Translations under genes and position numbers: made by a program
DNA from: Lactobacillales bacterium
GTDB lineage: Bacteria; Bacillota; Bacilli; Lactobacillales; Streptococcaceae
Direction of reading: 5' to 3'
NCBI GenBank assembly: GCA_031288715.1
Contig: JAITQW010000007.1
Span: 1-35,357, forward strand
Length of the DNA: 35,357 nucleotides
Shown: piece by piece, positions 1 through 10,825 of the stretch
Numbering within the stretch: position 1 is the stretch's first letter
Layout of the letters: every line of letters begins with the position of its first letter
Notes under the pieces: model-generated
Database searches by the model: none
The model's input: the letters and a program-made list of their open reading frames with translations, nothing else
Told to the model about the DNA's origin: nothing

Positions 1-5
1 GGTAG

Positions 6-113
6 TATTTTTTGAGGAAAAAGCACCTCAAAAAATCTCCACCTTTCCCTGGACAATGCTTAACGTGCTGATTAACTGAGTTTTGATGGGTGGACGGTTT
101 TGAGTTACAATTT
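6..113 (+). repeat. Left copy of the 108-bp window-end inverted repeat
   Basis: This block is repeated in inverted orientation at 35130-35237, with about 3 mismatches in 108 positions and no gaps. It contains a perfect 11-bp hairpin (7-17 with 26-36) and, at its inner end, a promoter-like pair: TTGATG at 83-88, a 17-bp spacer and TACAAT at 106-111. The inner 22 bp or so (GGACGG to CAATTT) also recur near 15985 and 19549. I see no transposase. It could be the end of a mobile element or a dispersed intergenic repeat. Confidence 0.85.
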
Positions 114-603
114 ATATGGCTTGATTTTGATGAGCTTTTCTTTGCTTTTTGTTAAATTAAATGAAAATATTATCGTTGAGCAATCTTTAAAAAGTTGTGA
201 AGATAAGAATTTGGTTGAATTGGTTAAAATCACTAGCTATGTAATACCCATATTTCGCATATTTGAACCATATATTAGCATTTTACTTTATTCTATTATC
301 TTGTGGGCAATAATTATGATTTTACAAGAAAAAAATTATTTTAAAAATATTTATCAACAATTAAGTTATTTTTACTTTATCCTAATAAGTGGAGAGTTAG
401 TATTATTTTTATATGGTTTCTTAGATATTTGTAATACAAAATCACTACTTTGGAAAATTACAGAAAATTTATTTTTATCAATTTATTTGTTTTTTACTTT
501 AAAAAATTGCTATAAAAATTTTTTAAATTTTAATAAAATTAAAAAAATAATTTTTGTCGGATTATCCATTTTCTTTATTTTAGGATTAAAAATTTTTTTG
601 TGA
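100..603 (+). CDS. Orphan multi-pass membrane protein, possibly bacteriocin-immunity-like
   Basis: A hydrophobic 167-residue protein with about five predicted membrane segments and a lysine-rich tail. I do not recognise a family. Its size and topology (one segment, a short polar stretch, then clustered segments and a basic C-terminus) resemble the last gene of the circular-bacteriocin cluster at 15994-16524, but sequence similarity is weak. The start is doubtful: the frame opens at the TTG at 100, inside the repeat and inside the spacer of its promoter-like element, and ATG at 130 lacks a ribosome binding site. The gene may therefore be truncated at its 5' end by the repeat. A terminator follows at 664. 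A role in self-immunity is only a guess from context. Confidence 0.5.
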   Translation: MSYNLYGLILMSFSLLFVKLNENIIVEQSLKSCEDKNLVELVKITSYVIPIFRIFEPYISILLYSIILWAIIMILQEKNYFKNIYQQLSYFYFILISGELVLFLYGFLDICNTKSLLWKITENLFLSIYLFFTLKNCYKNFLNFNKIKKIIFVGLSIFFILGLKIFL

Positions 604-663
604 ATAAATCAACAGACTCTTACTTCATCTCCCAATTACTGTAGCATTGAGAGGTTGTTTTTC

Positions 664-697
664 GCACTTTATTTTCACCATAAAGTGCAATTTTTTT
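664..697 (+). terminator. Rho-independent terminator after the orphan membrane gene
   Basis: Perfect 8-bp stem GCACTTTA (664-671) and TAAAGTGC (681-688), followed by a run of seven T. It lies 60 bp after the stop of the gene at 100-603. Confidence 0.75.
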
Positions 698-914
698 GAT
701 ACAAAACTGATCGTAAACATTAAGAGCCGCTCGCCATTTATTTAAGATCTCGTATAATAAATTCAAAAAGCTGCCATTCTAAACGAGCAAGTGGAACAAA
801 TCGGTAAAAACTCTTCGCTTTCCCAACACCAAAACTAGCAATGACAACCTTCTAAAACTAATCAACCAACACAACCTATTTATTTGGTAGAGAGTGGTAA
901 AGAAAGAATGCAAA
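698..914 (+). other. Gene-less stretch with short coding-like relics
   Basis: No complete gene is visible. Between about 755 and 885 two short overlapping frames read as polar, coding-like peptides, the second ending in tryptophan-stop at about 885. In lactococcin-972-type operons the bacteriocin precursor normally sits just here, before the membrane protein, so this may be a decayed precursor or another remnant. I cannot show homology. Confidence 0.25.
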
Positions 915-3013
915 ATGAAACGGATTATCCAAATGCTTCTTTGTTTAGAAATTATTTTATGTGCGTTAACCAGCAGTCTCTTGGGAAGAGAAATCGCAGA
1001 ATTTCAAGCATTACACCAAGAAAGTATACAAGGATCCATCCACTTCGAAAAAGAGCCACAAGTTAAAAGTGCAAACACTGAAACAATTGACTAAAAAATA
1101 TCATCTCAACATTATGAGAATCATTCATAAATCGGAACGAGAAAAAGAAATATATACCAGCGATGTCAGTATTAATGTTTGGATTCATCCATCAAAAAAT
1201 CACTCATTAACCGAAAGTTATTATTTTACCAATCAAATCGACCATTCAAAAAATTGTGTAGAAAAGGTTCATTGGTTGACGAATCAAGAATCGGTTCGAA
1301 TCTACTCACTGAATGGACTTCAAAATCTAGGGTTGAACGGAGAATATTACATTTGGGGCTCTAAAAAAGAAGATGTAATGCAATTTATGAAAGAACTCGA
1401 ACAAACTTCCGAATTATTCTCAACCATTATGATAGAAAATGATTCCAATCGGGAATTTATTAAAACCATGTTATCCTATCCAAGCTTAGTATTTTCAATT
1501 GTTTCTCTCTTTTTGATTACACTCTATTGTCTATTATTTTATTTAATTCAACAATCCAAGCGTCAATCATTGCAAATTCTTTATGGATATTCTAGAAAAC
1601 AGCAATTATTGGATACAGTTCTCACCTTTCAAAAAGTACTACTTGGCGAAATCGGTGTGAGTTGTTTGATTATTTTTGGGAAAAGTATTTTTCATCAATG
1701 GCCGGTTAAAATTTTAGGGTATTCTTTGTTTGGATTCATCATGAGTAGCTGCCTTATCTTATTGATAGCTATGATTCTCATTGGTTTATGGCACCGAAAA
1801 ATGGCTCGCTCAACTACTTTGGCTACTTATGTAAAAGAAAAAACGTTATTTACACCACTTTTAATTGTCAGCAAAATATTTATTCTTATTTTCTTGGCGT
1901 TGTTCCCTTACTGTTTTTCTGTCATCATTGATTGTACCCAAAAACTTTATGAAGATCATCGTGCCAATGAGGTTTGGAAACAAGCAGAAGGAATTTATCG
2001 ATTTAACCTTGCGGCTCATCCTTTTTCTAAAAATAAAGCTACCAAAGAAAAAATGCAACTCCGTTATCGACAATTTTACCAAAACAACTATGAACGACTG
2101 GCATTAATTTATTCAGGAAATTATGCATTCATGCATCTAGGGAGTAAACAGAAATTATATCAAATGAACACAAATGATCCTATTGAAGAATTTACAAGTC
2201 CAAGCGGACGAGCCATAAGAGTCAATACAACCTATCTTCAGTGGAATCCCATTGTCGATAGTAGCAATCATCCGATTATAAAACAACGAATTGATTTTTC
2301 TGAAAATTCCTATACAGCTCTTGTTCCAGAAACACTTAAAAAATATGAGGAAAGTCTTCGAAAAAATTTAATAGAAGATTATCAATTTCAGTGTAACACC
2401 AAAGAACTTCCCAACCTTCATTTGATTTACGTGAAAAATCATCAACGTTATTTTACGTATTGCCTTGAAGATGCAGCAGATACCTCGAATATTGTGATAG
2501 ACCCTTTGGTTATTGTCGATATTGGAAATATCATGCCTTATCAATACGTTGCTTACCTGTCAAGTTCGATATTTTTCAACGCTCCAAAAATGCCCTATGC
2601 TTTACTCAAGCGTTCGACCTTCTTTGAAAAAACATCATTTATTGGATAGTATTCCAGCTATCTCATCCATTTATGATGAGCGAGGTAAAGCAATTGAACG
2701 TGTTCATAAAGGAATCCTTGCGTTCATTTCATGTACCATTCTCTTGTTGGTCACGCTGGTTTTTTGCATTTATTGCTTCAATTATTCACTGTATGAAAAA
2801 AATCAAAAACGAATTCAACTCAAACAATTGTCAGGGTATCCTTGGTACAAAATTGCAATCGAAGAGTTTTTCTGCTGGGCAATTGCTGATTACATGATCT
2901 TTGTATGTTCTGTTTTCGCAATGGCAAAAAATTATGCTTGGGAATTGATGTTAATTTTAAGCGTTTTGGAATGTGTAGTTTTCGTTCAATTTCTGAAAAA
3001 AGAAGGGAGATAA
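915..3013 (+). pseudogene. Bacteriocin-associated integral membrane protein (DUF1430 type), two frameshifts
   Basis: Three consecutive reading-frame pieces make up one protein: 915 to about 1050, about 1050 to 2630, and about 2630 to 3013. The start has an N-terminal membrane segment (MKRIIQMLLC onward). A large extracytoplasmic region and several further membrane segments follow, and a final block resembles the permease half of bacteriocin exporters (YEKNQKRIQLKQLSGY). Removing one A from the A5 run at 1048-1052 and one from the A6 run at 2627-2632 restores a continuous 698-residue frame, a length usual for this family as I recall it. These proteins partner a dedicated ABC ATPase in lactococcin-972-type loci and are thought to give immunity or export. 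The ATPase gene follows 4 bp later. Frameshifts in A-runs may be real decay or sequencing errors. Confidence 0.8.
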
Positions 3014-3017
3014 TTCG

Positions 3018-3653
3018 ATGATTCAAGTAGAAAAAGTGAGTAAAACCTTTGAAAATCAACAAGTTCTTTCGGATTTTGATTTAACAATAAACGAAGAAGA
3101 ACTTTTATGTCTAGCAGGCCCCAGTGGCGTTGGGAAAACCACCTTATTAAATATCATCAGTTTGATTGAGCGTCCAACGAAAGGAAGAGTGGAGATTGAT
3201 GGAATTTGTAAATGGTCTCCTTCGGTAATTCAAAAGTTCCGTCGAGAAAAAATTGGTTACGTGTTTCAAAATTATGGATTGATTGAAAATGATACCGTTC
3301 AACAAAATTTATTGTTGACAAGTAAGTTTACTCCTTTAAGCAAGAATGAACGGAAAGATGCTTTTGTAAAAGCACTGGATGAAGTGAGACTAAACAAAAC
3401 CTATTTAAATCGAAAAGTGTATCATTTAAGCGGCGGAGAACAACAACGTGTAGCTTTAGCTCGCTTGTTAATTACAAAGCCGAAGTATATTTTTGCCGAT
3501 GAACCCACAGGAAACTTAGATACTGAAAATAAAGAAGTAATTTTTCAAATTTTAGAAAAATTTGTTCGAAATCATCATACCGTCGTCTATGTTTCACATG
3601 ATGAAAAGTTAATTCAGAGGGCAGATAGAGTCATTTATTTGAAGAATGAATAA
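3018..3653 (+). CDS. ABC transporter ATPase, bacteriocin export/immunity type
   Basis: A 211-residue ATPase with all nucleotide-binding motifs: Walker A GPSGVGKT at residues 34-41, Q-loop VFQNYGL, signature LSGGEQQR, Walker B YIFADEP and the switch histidine in YVSHD. It belongs to the small MacB/LolD-like ATPases and matches the subgroup paired with bacteriocin-associated membrane proteins (lactococcin 972 group). It starts 4 bp after the broken membrane partner, with AAGGGAGA as ribosome binding site, so the two form an operon. The ATPase is intact. If its partner is really broken, it has no obvious permease here and would be a relic. Confidence 0.85.
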   Translation: MIQVEKVSKTFENQQVLSDFDLTINEEELLCLAGPSGVGKTTLLNIISLIERPTKGRVEIDGICKWSPSVIQKFRREKIGYVFQNYGLIENDTVQQNLLLTSKFTPLSKNERKDAFVKALDEVRLNKTYLNRKVYHLSGGEQQRVALARLLITKPKYIFADEPTGNLDTENKEVIFQILEKFVRNHHTVVYVSHDEKLIQRADRVIYLKNE

Positions 3654-3777
3654 CTCTTAAACTAGAGCGTATCTTCACAGTGGTTTGAATATTTTTCATC
3701 CCGTTTGAAGCAGATGAGAAGAAATGTGTGATGATTATCTTCCAAATGAAAATGCTACAAATAATGCATTTGTGTCA

Positions 3778-3806
3778 TTGAAATTCCAAAAAATAAACGC
3801 TACAAT
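3778..3806 (+). promoter_or_regulatory. Sigma-A-type promoter of the ABC-F gene
   Basis: TTGAAA at 3778-3783, a 17-bp spacer and TACAAT at 3801-3806. It lies 32 bp upstream of the ATG at 3839, which is preceded by GGAGG. Confidence 0.7.
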
Positions 3807-3838
3807 GAAAAGTATCATGAAATTTGGAGGAAAAGTAA

Positions 3839-5452
3839 ATGCTTACGGTAACAGATGTAAGTTTACAATTTTCAGATCGAAAATTGTTTGACGAAGTAAC
3901 CATTAAATTTACACCAGGAAATTGCTATGGTTTAATCGGAGCAAATGGCGCAGGAAAATCTACATTCTTAAAAATTCTCGCAAAAGATATTGAACCAACA
4001 ACAGGCCATGTATCTATGGAGCCAAATCAAAGATTGTCCATGTTACGGCAAAATCATTTTGATTATGAAGATCAACAGGTGATAGATGTAGTTCTTATGG
4101 GCAATTCTCAATTATATTCTGTCATGAAAGAAAAGAATGCTCTCTATGCAAAAGAAGATTTTTCAGACGAAGATGGTTTACGTGCAGCAGAGTTAGAGGG
4201 CAGTTTTGCAGAGTTAGGTGGATGGGAAGCTGAAAGCGAAGCTGCACAATTACTGCAAGGATTAAATATTCCTGAAGTTTTTCATCATGAATTGATGAGT
4301 ACTCTAACAGCTGGACAAAAGATCAAAGTGTTACTAGCACAAGCACTATTTGGAAAACCCGACGTATTACTATTGGATGAGCCAACCAATGGATTGGACG
4401 TTACATCCATTAACTGGCTGGAAGAATTTCTAATTAATTTCGAAAATACTGTCATTGTCGTGTCTCATGACCGTCATTTTTTAAATAAAGTTTGCACACA
4501 CATGGCTGATTTAGATTTTGGAAAAATTAAACTTTTTGTAGGAAATTATGATTTTTGGTTAGAATCTTCGCAATTAGCATTAAAAATGGCGCAAGATCAA
4601 AATGCTAAAAAAGAGGAACAAATTAAAGAATTACAAGATTTTATTGCACGTTTTTCAGCCAATGCTTCAAAATCTAAACAAGCAACTAGTCGAAAGAAAA
4701 TGTTAGAAAAAATTACGCTAGAAGATATTACTCCTTCAAGTCGGCGTTACCCATTTATCAGTTTTAAAGCTGAACGTGAGATTGGAAATGACTTGCTACA
4801 AGTAGATAATGTATCCGTAACAATCAATGGCAAGGAAATTTTAAATAATATTAATTTTACACTTCGGCCAGGAGATAAAACCGCACTTATTGCAAAAAAC
4901 GATTTAGCAACTACTGCGCTTATTCGGATAATAATGGGTGAATTAAAACCCGATACAGGAAGCATTCATTGGGGAACAACAACTTCAAAAAGTTATCTAC
5001 CTAAAGACAATACCAAAGAATTTGAAAGTAACCTCTCCATTTTAGATTGGTTACGCCAATTTGCGAGCAAAGAAGAGGATGATAATACTTTCTTGCGAGG
5101 ATTTTTAGGAAGAATGTTATTTTCCGGTGATGAAGTTCTAAAACCAGTGAATGTGCTTTCTGGAGGAGAAAAAATTCGCGTAATGTTGAGTAAACTTATG
5201 CTCGCTAAAGCCAATGTTTTAATATTGGATGATCCAACAAATCACTTGGATTTGGAGTCTATTACAGCATTAAATAATGGCTTGAAAAATTTTAAAGAAG
5301 CACTGATTTTTTCATCTCATGACCATGAATTCATCCAAACTTTAGCAAATAGAATCATCGCAGTTTCTGAAAAAGGTGTAATTGACCGTGCAGAAACTAC
5401 TTATGACGAATTTCTAGAAAATGGGGATGTAATTGAATTTTTAAAAAATTAA
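3839..5452 (+). CDS. ykpA: ABC-F family ATPase (YbiT/YkpA type)
   Basis: A soluble 537-residue protein with two ATP-binding domains in tandem and no membrane segments, the layout of ABC-F proteins that act on the ribosome. Domain 1 has Walker A GANGAGKS at residues 34-41, the YbiT-like signature LTAGQ and DEPTNGLD. A charged, coiled-coil-like linker (KKEEQIKELQDF) follows. Domain 2 has LSGGEK and ILDDPTNHLD, but its Walker A is degenerate (AKNDLATTAL, without the usual GKT/S). As I remember it, such a degenerate second site also occurs in some streptococcal and other relatives, so it is probably a subgroup trait. It has its own promoter at 3778. A role in translation control is inferred; nothing here points to antibiotic resistance. 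Confidence 0.9.
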   Translation: MLTVTDVSLQFSDRKLFDEVTIKFTPGNCYGLIGANGAGKSTFLKILAKDIEPTTGHVSMEPNQRLSMLRQNHFDYEDQQVIDVVLMGNSQLYSVMKEKNALYAKEDFSDEDGLRAAELEGSFAELGGWEAESEAAQLLQGLNIPEVFHHELMSTLTAGQKIKVLLAQALFGKPDVLLLDEPTNGLDVTSINWLEEFLINFENTVIVVSHDRHFLNKVCTHMADLDFGKIKLFVGNYDFWLESSQLALKMAQDQNAKKEEQIKELQDFIARFSANASKSKQATSRKKMLEKITLEDITPSSRRYPFISFKAEREIGNDLLQVDNVSVTINGKEILNNINFTLRPGDKTALIAKNDLATTALIRIIMGELKPDTGSIHWGTTTSKSYLPKDNTKEFESNLSILDWLRQFASKEEDDNTFLRGFLGRMLFSGDEVLKPVNVLSGGEKIRVMLSKLMLAKANVLILDDPTNHLDLESITALNNGLKNFKEALIFSSHDHEFIQTLANRIIAVSEKGVIDRAETTYDEFLENGDVIEFLKN

Positions 5453-5495
5453 TGATTAATTTTCATGATCATAAAACATGCTAAAATAAGGACGT

Positions 5496-5518
5496 CTACC
5501 ATTCTTCAAGTTTGGTAG
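5496..5518. terminator. Weak hairpin after the ABC-F gene
   Basis: CTACCA (5496-5501) pairs with TGGTAG (5513-5518), between convergent genes. There is no good T-run, so termination is only a possibility. Confidence 0.3.
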
Positions 5519-5624
5519 AATTGCGTGAATAATGCACACTAAAACCGTAGAGGAAGAGATGTCTCGTTGGCTTATTAACATGCATAAATCAATAAAATTT
5601 CTCTTTAAAACCAGAAGCTATTTC

Positions 5625-6287
5625 TCACGGATGACGGATGATAAAGTCTCTCTTTTTGCTGCTACTTACTGCTTCCTGTTTTTCTGTTTTCTTTACCACT
5701 GTCTTCTTTTGCAGGTCTTCTTTTAATTTCTCTTTCCATTTTTGATTTGCTATCGATTTTTTCTTTGGTAACTCCGCGTGTTTCTCTTCAATATGTGCTT
5801 GACTCTTCAACCTATCATCATAGCCATTAACCTTTCTTCTCGATTTCCGATACCTTCCATTTTTAACAGATAGCATCGGTGCCTCTCCCAGTCGTTCTAA
5901 AACAAAAAATGAACAACCAAAATTACAAAATTCATACAAATAATCTTCCAAAGTGTTAATTTTCTGCTCACTCAATGCATTTTTGTTATTCGTATAAAAA
6001 AAGCCTTTTAAGCGTAACTGTTCATAACCCCAGTCACCTACTATATAATTATATCGAGATAAAACATCACTATAACGTGTGGCAAATTTTTCAAGATCAA
6101 AACCTTCGCGGTGATTATAAATCAATCGATATGAACATTCACCAATCTTAAAATATCCTTCTTTGAATTTTTTTACAGACAAAGGTTTATAATATTTTAT
6201 AGGAGTTTTATCTTCTTTCTTATCTCTTTTTTCCAATCCTTTTTTTGAAAATCCTGTCGCCGTTTTTTTTTCTACTTTTTGACTCAT
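5625..6287 (-). CDS. yutD: YutD family protein (DUF1027)
   Basis: A 220-residue protein of unknown function, conserved in Firmicutes. The core at about residues 35-150 contains the family hallmarks FDLEKFATRYSD and YDYIVGDWGY-like YNYIVGDWGYEQLRLKGFF. It is flanked by lysine-rich, low-complexity tails, which make it longer than the core alone, and it ends in FIIRHP. The start is ATG at 6287, preceded by GAGGTGA. A TATGAT -10-like hexamer lies about 45 bp upstream with a poor -35. It stands alone and converges on the ABC-F gene. Confidence 0.85.
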   Translation of the reverse strand: MSQKVEKKTATGFSKKGLEKRDKKEDKTPIKYYKPLSVKKFKEGYFKIGECSYRLIYNHREGFDLEKFATRYSDVLSRYNYIVGDWGYEQLRLKGFFYTNNKNALSEQKINTLEDYLYEFCNFGCSFFVLERLGEAPMLSVKNGRYRKSRRKVNGYDDRLKSQAHIEEKHAELPKKKSIANQKWKEKLKEDLQKKTVVKKTEKQEAVSSSKKRDFIIRHP

Positions 6288-6361
6288 AAATCTTAATCAC
6301 CTCATATAACGCTATCATATGCAGTTTAACAGAAAATTAACATTGAAAAAATAATTTATAA

Positions 6362-7036
6362 CTATTCATATAGAGCACTACCAATACGTATATAACTTGC
6401 CCCTTGTTCAATAGCAATCTCAAAATCAGAACTCATGCCCATTGAAGTTTGCGTACAAGGTGCATAGGGAAGATTTAATTTAGACATTTCTTCTTGCAAA
6501 TTTTTCAACTTTCCAAAATACTCATGAAGTTCTTCACTTGTTGCCGCAAAAGGCGCCATTGTCATCAAACCGACCACCTGAATTTTCGTAAGCAAACAAA
6601 GATCTCGAAGAAACGGCTCTACCTCTTCAACCGAGAAACCATGTTTACTTTCTTCTCCAGAGACATTTACTTCAACAAAACATTTCTTCAGCTCGCATGC
6701 ATATTTTTCAATCTCTTGCGCTAACGCAAAACTATCTAATGCATGAAAATAATCAATATGATTAATTACCTTTTTCACTTTACGTCGTTGCAAATTTCCA
6801 ATAAAATGCCAAATAATATCTTCATATTGCGCTAAAATTGTCGCTTTTAAAATAAATTTATCTACACGATTTTCTGCAAATTCACTCACACCTAAATCAT
6901 ACAAATGTTGATTAATTCCTACATCAAAGTACTTTGTCACCGCAATCATATGAACATCCTCTATCTTACGTCCAGAATGAATCGCACTTTGTGCAATTTT
7001 TTCTCTTACAGAATTTAAGTTACCTTGCAAATTCAT
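6362..7036 (-). CDS. yggS: PLP homeostasis protein, YggS/YlmE (PLPBP) family
   Basis: A 224-residue protein of the one-domain alanine-racemase-like fold that binds pyridoxal phosphate without known enzymatic turnover and keeps PLP supply balanced. Visible motifs are the PLP lysine in AVTKY, the FAENR segment, WHFIGNLQRRK, VNVSGEESKHG, GLMTMAP, TSMGMSSDFEIAI and the phosphate-binding IRIGSALY end. The frame stays open to a TTG at 7057, but the ribosome binding site AAAGGAG lies inside that extension, so ATG at 7036 is chosen. It lies downstream of rpoC on the same strand, 132 bp from the rpoC stop, and could be read from it. Confidence 0.9.
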   Translation of the reverse strand: MNLQGNLNSVREKIAQSAIHSGRKIEDVHMIAVTKYFDVGINQHLYDLGVSEFAENRVDKFILKATILAQYEDIIWHFIGNLQRRKVKKVINHIDYFHALDSFALAQEIEKYACELKKCFVEVNVSGEESKHGFSVEEVEPFLRDLCLLTKIQVVGLMTMAPFAATSEELHEYFGKLKNLQEEMSKLNLPYAPCTQTSMGMSSDFEIAIEQGASYIRIGSALYE

Positions 7037-7168
7037 GCCTTTTAAAACTCCTTTCAAATTTCAAAAAAGGATCGAGAAAAACTGTTACCTCTTTCCCAAC
7101 CCCTCCTTTTAAAAGTCTATTAACAAGCTCTAAATACCATGAAGCTAACCACGCAAAAAAATTTTATT

Positions 7169-10100
7169 TTAATTCCATTCATTCGAAAAATTTTGCTCAT
7201 CCCACAAACTTAACTCTTTCTCAACATCATAAACAGAGTAAGCCCCGCTTACTACATTTTTTTTCGCTTGTGGTTCCATATTACGATAACGAGCCATACC
7301 TGTTCCTGCGGGAATCACTTTACCAATGATTACATTTTCTTTCAATCCAAGTAATTTATCCTTTTTCCCACGAATTGCCGCATCCGTTAAAACACGAGTA
7401 GTTTCTTGGAAAGAAGCAGCTGAAAGAAAAGAATTAGTTTCTAGAGATGCTTTTGTAATTCCCAACAAAACAACTCTTGCTATTGCTGGAGTTCCACCAG
7501 AAATTAAAATTTGATAATTTGCTTTCTTAAAATCTTGAATATCCATTAACATTCCCGGAATAACATCTGTATCTCCGGGAGATAAAACACGTACCTTACG
7601 CAACATTTGTCGAACCATTACTTCGATATGCTTATCATTGATTTCCACCCCCTGCATACGATACACCTTCTGTACCTCCGCAAGTAAATAGTTTTCCACA
7701 GTTCTTACATCACAAACTGACAGCAAATGTTTAGGTTCAATGGAACCTTCAATCAATGGCATTCCTCTCTTAATAAGTTCACCTTTTTTTACCTTCAATC
7801 GTGAAGTAAACGGAACTACATAGGTCTTAGATCCTGTGTCACCAGATACAGTAACTGATTTTGCTCTTATAGAAACATCTTCAACAATTTCAGTAACTTC
7901 ACCAGTTACTTCTGTAATCACCGCTTCCCCTTTTGGATTCCTGGCTTCAAAAATTTCCTGAATCCGCGGAAGTCCTTGCGTAATATCGTCTCCTGCAACA
8001 CCACCGGTATGGAAGGTTCTCATCGTCAATTGCGTTCCAGGCTCCCCAATTGATTGAGCAGCAATCGTTCCAACTGCTTCTCCGATCTCAACTGCTTCTC
8101 CTGTCGCTAAGTTCATTCCGTAACAATGACGACAAACTCCATGCTTTGTGTTACAAGTAAATACAGATCGGATAATAACTTCTTCAATTCCTGCATCCAT
8201 AATTTTTGCAACAACATCCTCTGTAATTAACTCATCTCCCGCAATAATTTCTTCTCCCGTATCAGGATGAAAAATTGTCTTGCGAGTATAACGACCCAAT
8301 AAACGTTCCTCGATAGTTTCAATGATTTCATTTCCATTTTTAATTGTTGAAATCACAAATCCTTGGTCTGTTTCACAATCATCTTCCCGAATAATCACAT
8401 CTTGAGCTACATCCACCAAACGACGAGTTAAATACCCTGAGTCAGCTGTCTTGAGCGCTGTATCTGTCATCCCTTTACGAGCTCCATGCGTTGAGAAAAA
8501 CATCTCTAATACTGAAAGACCTTCACGAAAGTTTGAAATAACTGGCAATTCCATTATTCGACCATTTGGCGCTGCCATCAAACCACGCATACCCGCTAAC
8601 TGCGTAAAATTTGAAATATTCCCCCGAGCTCCGGAATCACTCATCATGAAAATTGGGTTACTTGGTTCAAGAGCTTTTGTCAACTCTAATTGCAATTTAT
8701 CTTTAGCATGACTCCAAACATCTATTACTCGATTATAACGCTCTTCGTCTGTAAGCATTCCACGATGAAACATCTTAGTAATCTTTTCAACCTGTTCATG
8801 TGCTTTATCAACAATTCCTTGCTTAGAATCAGGCACATTAATATCTGCAATTCCTACTGTCAACCCTGCACGAGTGGAATGATGATAACCTAAGTCTTTC
8901 ATTTCATCTAGCATTTCAGAGGTACGGATAGAACGAAAACGTTTGAACACTTCACCAATAATATCCTCAAGCATTTTCTTCTTGAATGGTTCTACCAATG
9001 GCATCTTTTGAATATATTTCAAAACATCTGTTGTTGGCTCAATTACATATTTATCTGGTGTTTTCTGAGTCAAATTCTCATTAGAAGCTTCATTAAAGTA
9101 AGGAAATTCTTTAGGAATAATTTCATTGAAAACAATTTTCCCAATCGTAGTGACTAAAAGTTTTCCTTTTTGCTTTTTAGTCCAAAGTTTATCAAGAGAG
9201 TCAATAGCAATTGCTACCCGTGTATGCAAATGAACATATCCATTACGATAGGCTAGCATCGCTTCCTCTAGATTTCGGAAAATCATCCCTTCACCTTCAC
9301 GTCCAACCTCTTCCATTGTAAGGTAATAATTCCCCAAAACCATATCCTGTGAAGGAGTTACAACTGGTTTCCCATCTTTAGGATTCAATATATGAGCAGC
9401 TGCCAACATCAAAATTCGCACTTCTGCTTGCGCTTCTTCCGATAATGGAACGTGGACCGCCATTTGATCTCCATCAAAATCCGCATTGTATGCTTCACAA
9501 ACAAGAGGGTGCAAACGAATTGCTCGACCTTCAATCAAGACCGGTTCAAAAGCTTGAATTCCCAAACGGTGAAGAGTTGGAGCTCGGTTTAATAGTACAG
9601 GATGCTCCTTAATTATTTCTTCAAGCACATCCCATACAACATCATCCTGACGCTCAATCATTCGCTTAGCAGTCTTGATATTTTGAGTTTCATGTTCACT
9701 TACTAATGCATGCATCACAAACGGCTTAAATAATTCCAAAGCCATTTCTTTGGGCAATCCACATTGATACATTTTCAAATTTGGACCCACGACTATTACC
9801 GAGCGACCTGAGTAATCGACGCGCTTTCCTAGCAAATTTTGACGAAAGCGCCCTTGTTTTCCTTTCAACATATGTGAAAGAGACTTCAATGGTCTGTTCC
9901 CTGAACCTGATATAGGACGTCCACGGCGACCATTATCAATTAAAGCATCTACAGCTTCTTGCAACATCCGTTTTTCATTTTGAACAATAATATTTGGTGC
10001 ATTCAAATCCAACAAACGTTTCAAACGATTGTTCCGATTTATCACCCGACGATATAAATCATTCAAATCAGAAGTAGCAAAGCGTCCTCCTTCCAGCTGA

Positions 10101-10825
10101 ACCATTGGTCTTAGGTCCGGAGGAATAATCGGCAAAACATCAAGTACCATCCACGAAGGATGATTGCCGGATTTTCTAAATGCATCTAAAATATCAAGTC
10201 TACGAATTAAGCGTACACGCTTTTGACCTGAAGCAATTCTCAATTCTTCCGTGATCTCTTCTATTTCTTTTTCAAAATCAATTTGATTTAACAACTGCTT
10301 AATTGCTTCTGCACCCATCTGTGCAGTGAACTCATCACCATACTCTCTGCGTTTTTCACGATACTCTTGCTCTGTCAACAACTGCTTGCGTTCAAGTGAT
10401 GTCTCTCCAGACTCAATCACTACATATGAAGCAAAATAAATAATTTCCTCCAAAGAACGTGGACTCATATCCAAAAGAAGGCCCATTCGAGAAGGAATCC
10501 CTTTAAAATACCAAATATGAGAAACAGATGCAGCTAACTCAATGTGCCCCATTCTCTCTCTACGTACCTTCGATCTTGTTACTTCAACTCCACAACGGTC
10601 ACAAACAATTCCCTTGTAACGAATTCGCTTGTATTTCCCACACGCACATTCCCAATCCTTTACAGGACCGAAAATACGTTCATCAAACAATCCTTCTCGT
10701 TCTGGTTTTAACGTTCGATAATTAATCGTCTCAGGTTTTTTCACCTCTCCAAACGACCAACCACGAATCGTTCCAGGAGATGCAAGTCCAATCTGCATAC
10801 TTTCAAATTTATTTACATCGATCAA
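7169..10825 (-). CDS. rpoC: DNA-directed RNA polymerase subunit beta'
   Basis: A 1218-residue beta' subunit that carries the active-site magnesium aspartates in [10 protein letters not shown]. The N-terminal zinc site is ECACGKY with CDRCG (about residues 60-78). A second zinc site, [13 protein letters not shown], lies in the C-terminal third, next to the trigger-loop region ([16 protein letters not shown]). It is full length. The start is TTG, preceded by AGGAGGG, and overlaps the rpoB stop (TTGA), which implies translational coupling. Sequence and start resemble enterococcal RpoC. Confidence 0.98.
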   Translation of the reverse strand: MIDVNKFESMQIGLASPGTIRGWSFGEVKKPETINYRTLKPEREGLFDERIFGPVKDWECACGKYKRIRYKGIVCDRCGVEVTRSKVRRERMGHIELAASVSHIWYFKGIPSRMGLLLDMSPRSLEEIIYFASYVVIESGETSLERKQLLTEQEYREKRREYGDEFTAQMGAEAIKQLLNQIDFEKEIEEITEELRIASGQKRVRLIRRLDILDAFRKSGNHPSWMVLDVLPIIPPDLRPMVQLEGGRFATSDLNDLYRRVINRNNRLKRLLDLNAPNIIVQNEKRMLQEAVDALIDNGRRGRPISGSGNRPLKSLSHMLKGKQGRFRQNLLGKRVDYSGRSVIVVGPNLKMYQCGLPKEMALELFKPFVMHALVSEHETQNIKTAKRMIERQDDVVWDVLEEIIKEHPVLLNRAPTLHRLGIQAFEPVLIEGRAIRLHPLVCEAYNADFDGDQMAVHVPLSEEAQAEVRILMLAAAHILNPKDGKPVVTPSQDMVLGNYYLTMEEVGREGEGMIFRNLEEAMLAYRNGYVHLHTRVAIAIDSLDKLWTKKQKGKLLVTTIGKIVFNEIIPKEFPYFNEASNENLTQKTPDKYVIEPTTDVLKYIQKMPLVEPFKKKMLEDIIGEVFKRFRSIRTSEMLDEMKDLGYHHSTRAGLTVGIADINVPDSKQGIVDKAHEQVEKITKMFHRGMLTDEERYNRVIDVWSHAKDKLQLELTKALEPSNPIFMMSDSGARGNISNFTQLAGMRGLMAAPNGRIMELPVISNFREGLSVLEMFFSTHGARKGMTDTALKTADSGYLTRRLVDVAQDVIIREDDCETDQGFVISTIKNGNEIIETIEERLLGRYTRKTIFHPDTGEEIIAGDELITEDVVAKIMDAGIEEVIIRSVFTCNTKHGVCRHCYGMNLATGEAVEIGEAVGTIAAQSIGEPGTQLTMRTFHTGGVAGDDITQGLPRIQEIFEARNPKGEAVITEVTGEVTEIVEDVSIRAKSVTVSGDTGSKTYVVPFTSRLKVKKGELIKRGMPLIEGSIEPKHLLSVCDVRTVENYLLAEVQKVYRMQGVEINDKHIEVMVRQMLRKVRVLSPGDTDVIPGMLMDIQDFKKANYQILISGGTPAIARVVLLGITKASLETNSFLSAASFQETTRVLTDAAIRGKKDKLLGLKENVIIGKVIPAGTGMARYRNMEPQAKKNVVSGAYSVYDVEKELSLWDEQNFSNEWN

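Noticed and set aside
884..1066. 60-residue open frame overlapping the start of the broken membrane protein
   Set aside because: It is a shifted-frame shadow; the membrane-segment frame from ATG 915 fits the family and joins the downstream pieces.
5532..5726. 64-residue open frame downstream of the ABC-F gene
   Set aside because: It has no convincing ribosome binding site and its second half is antisense to the well-supported yutD gene.
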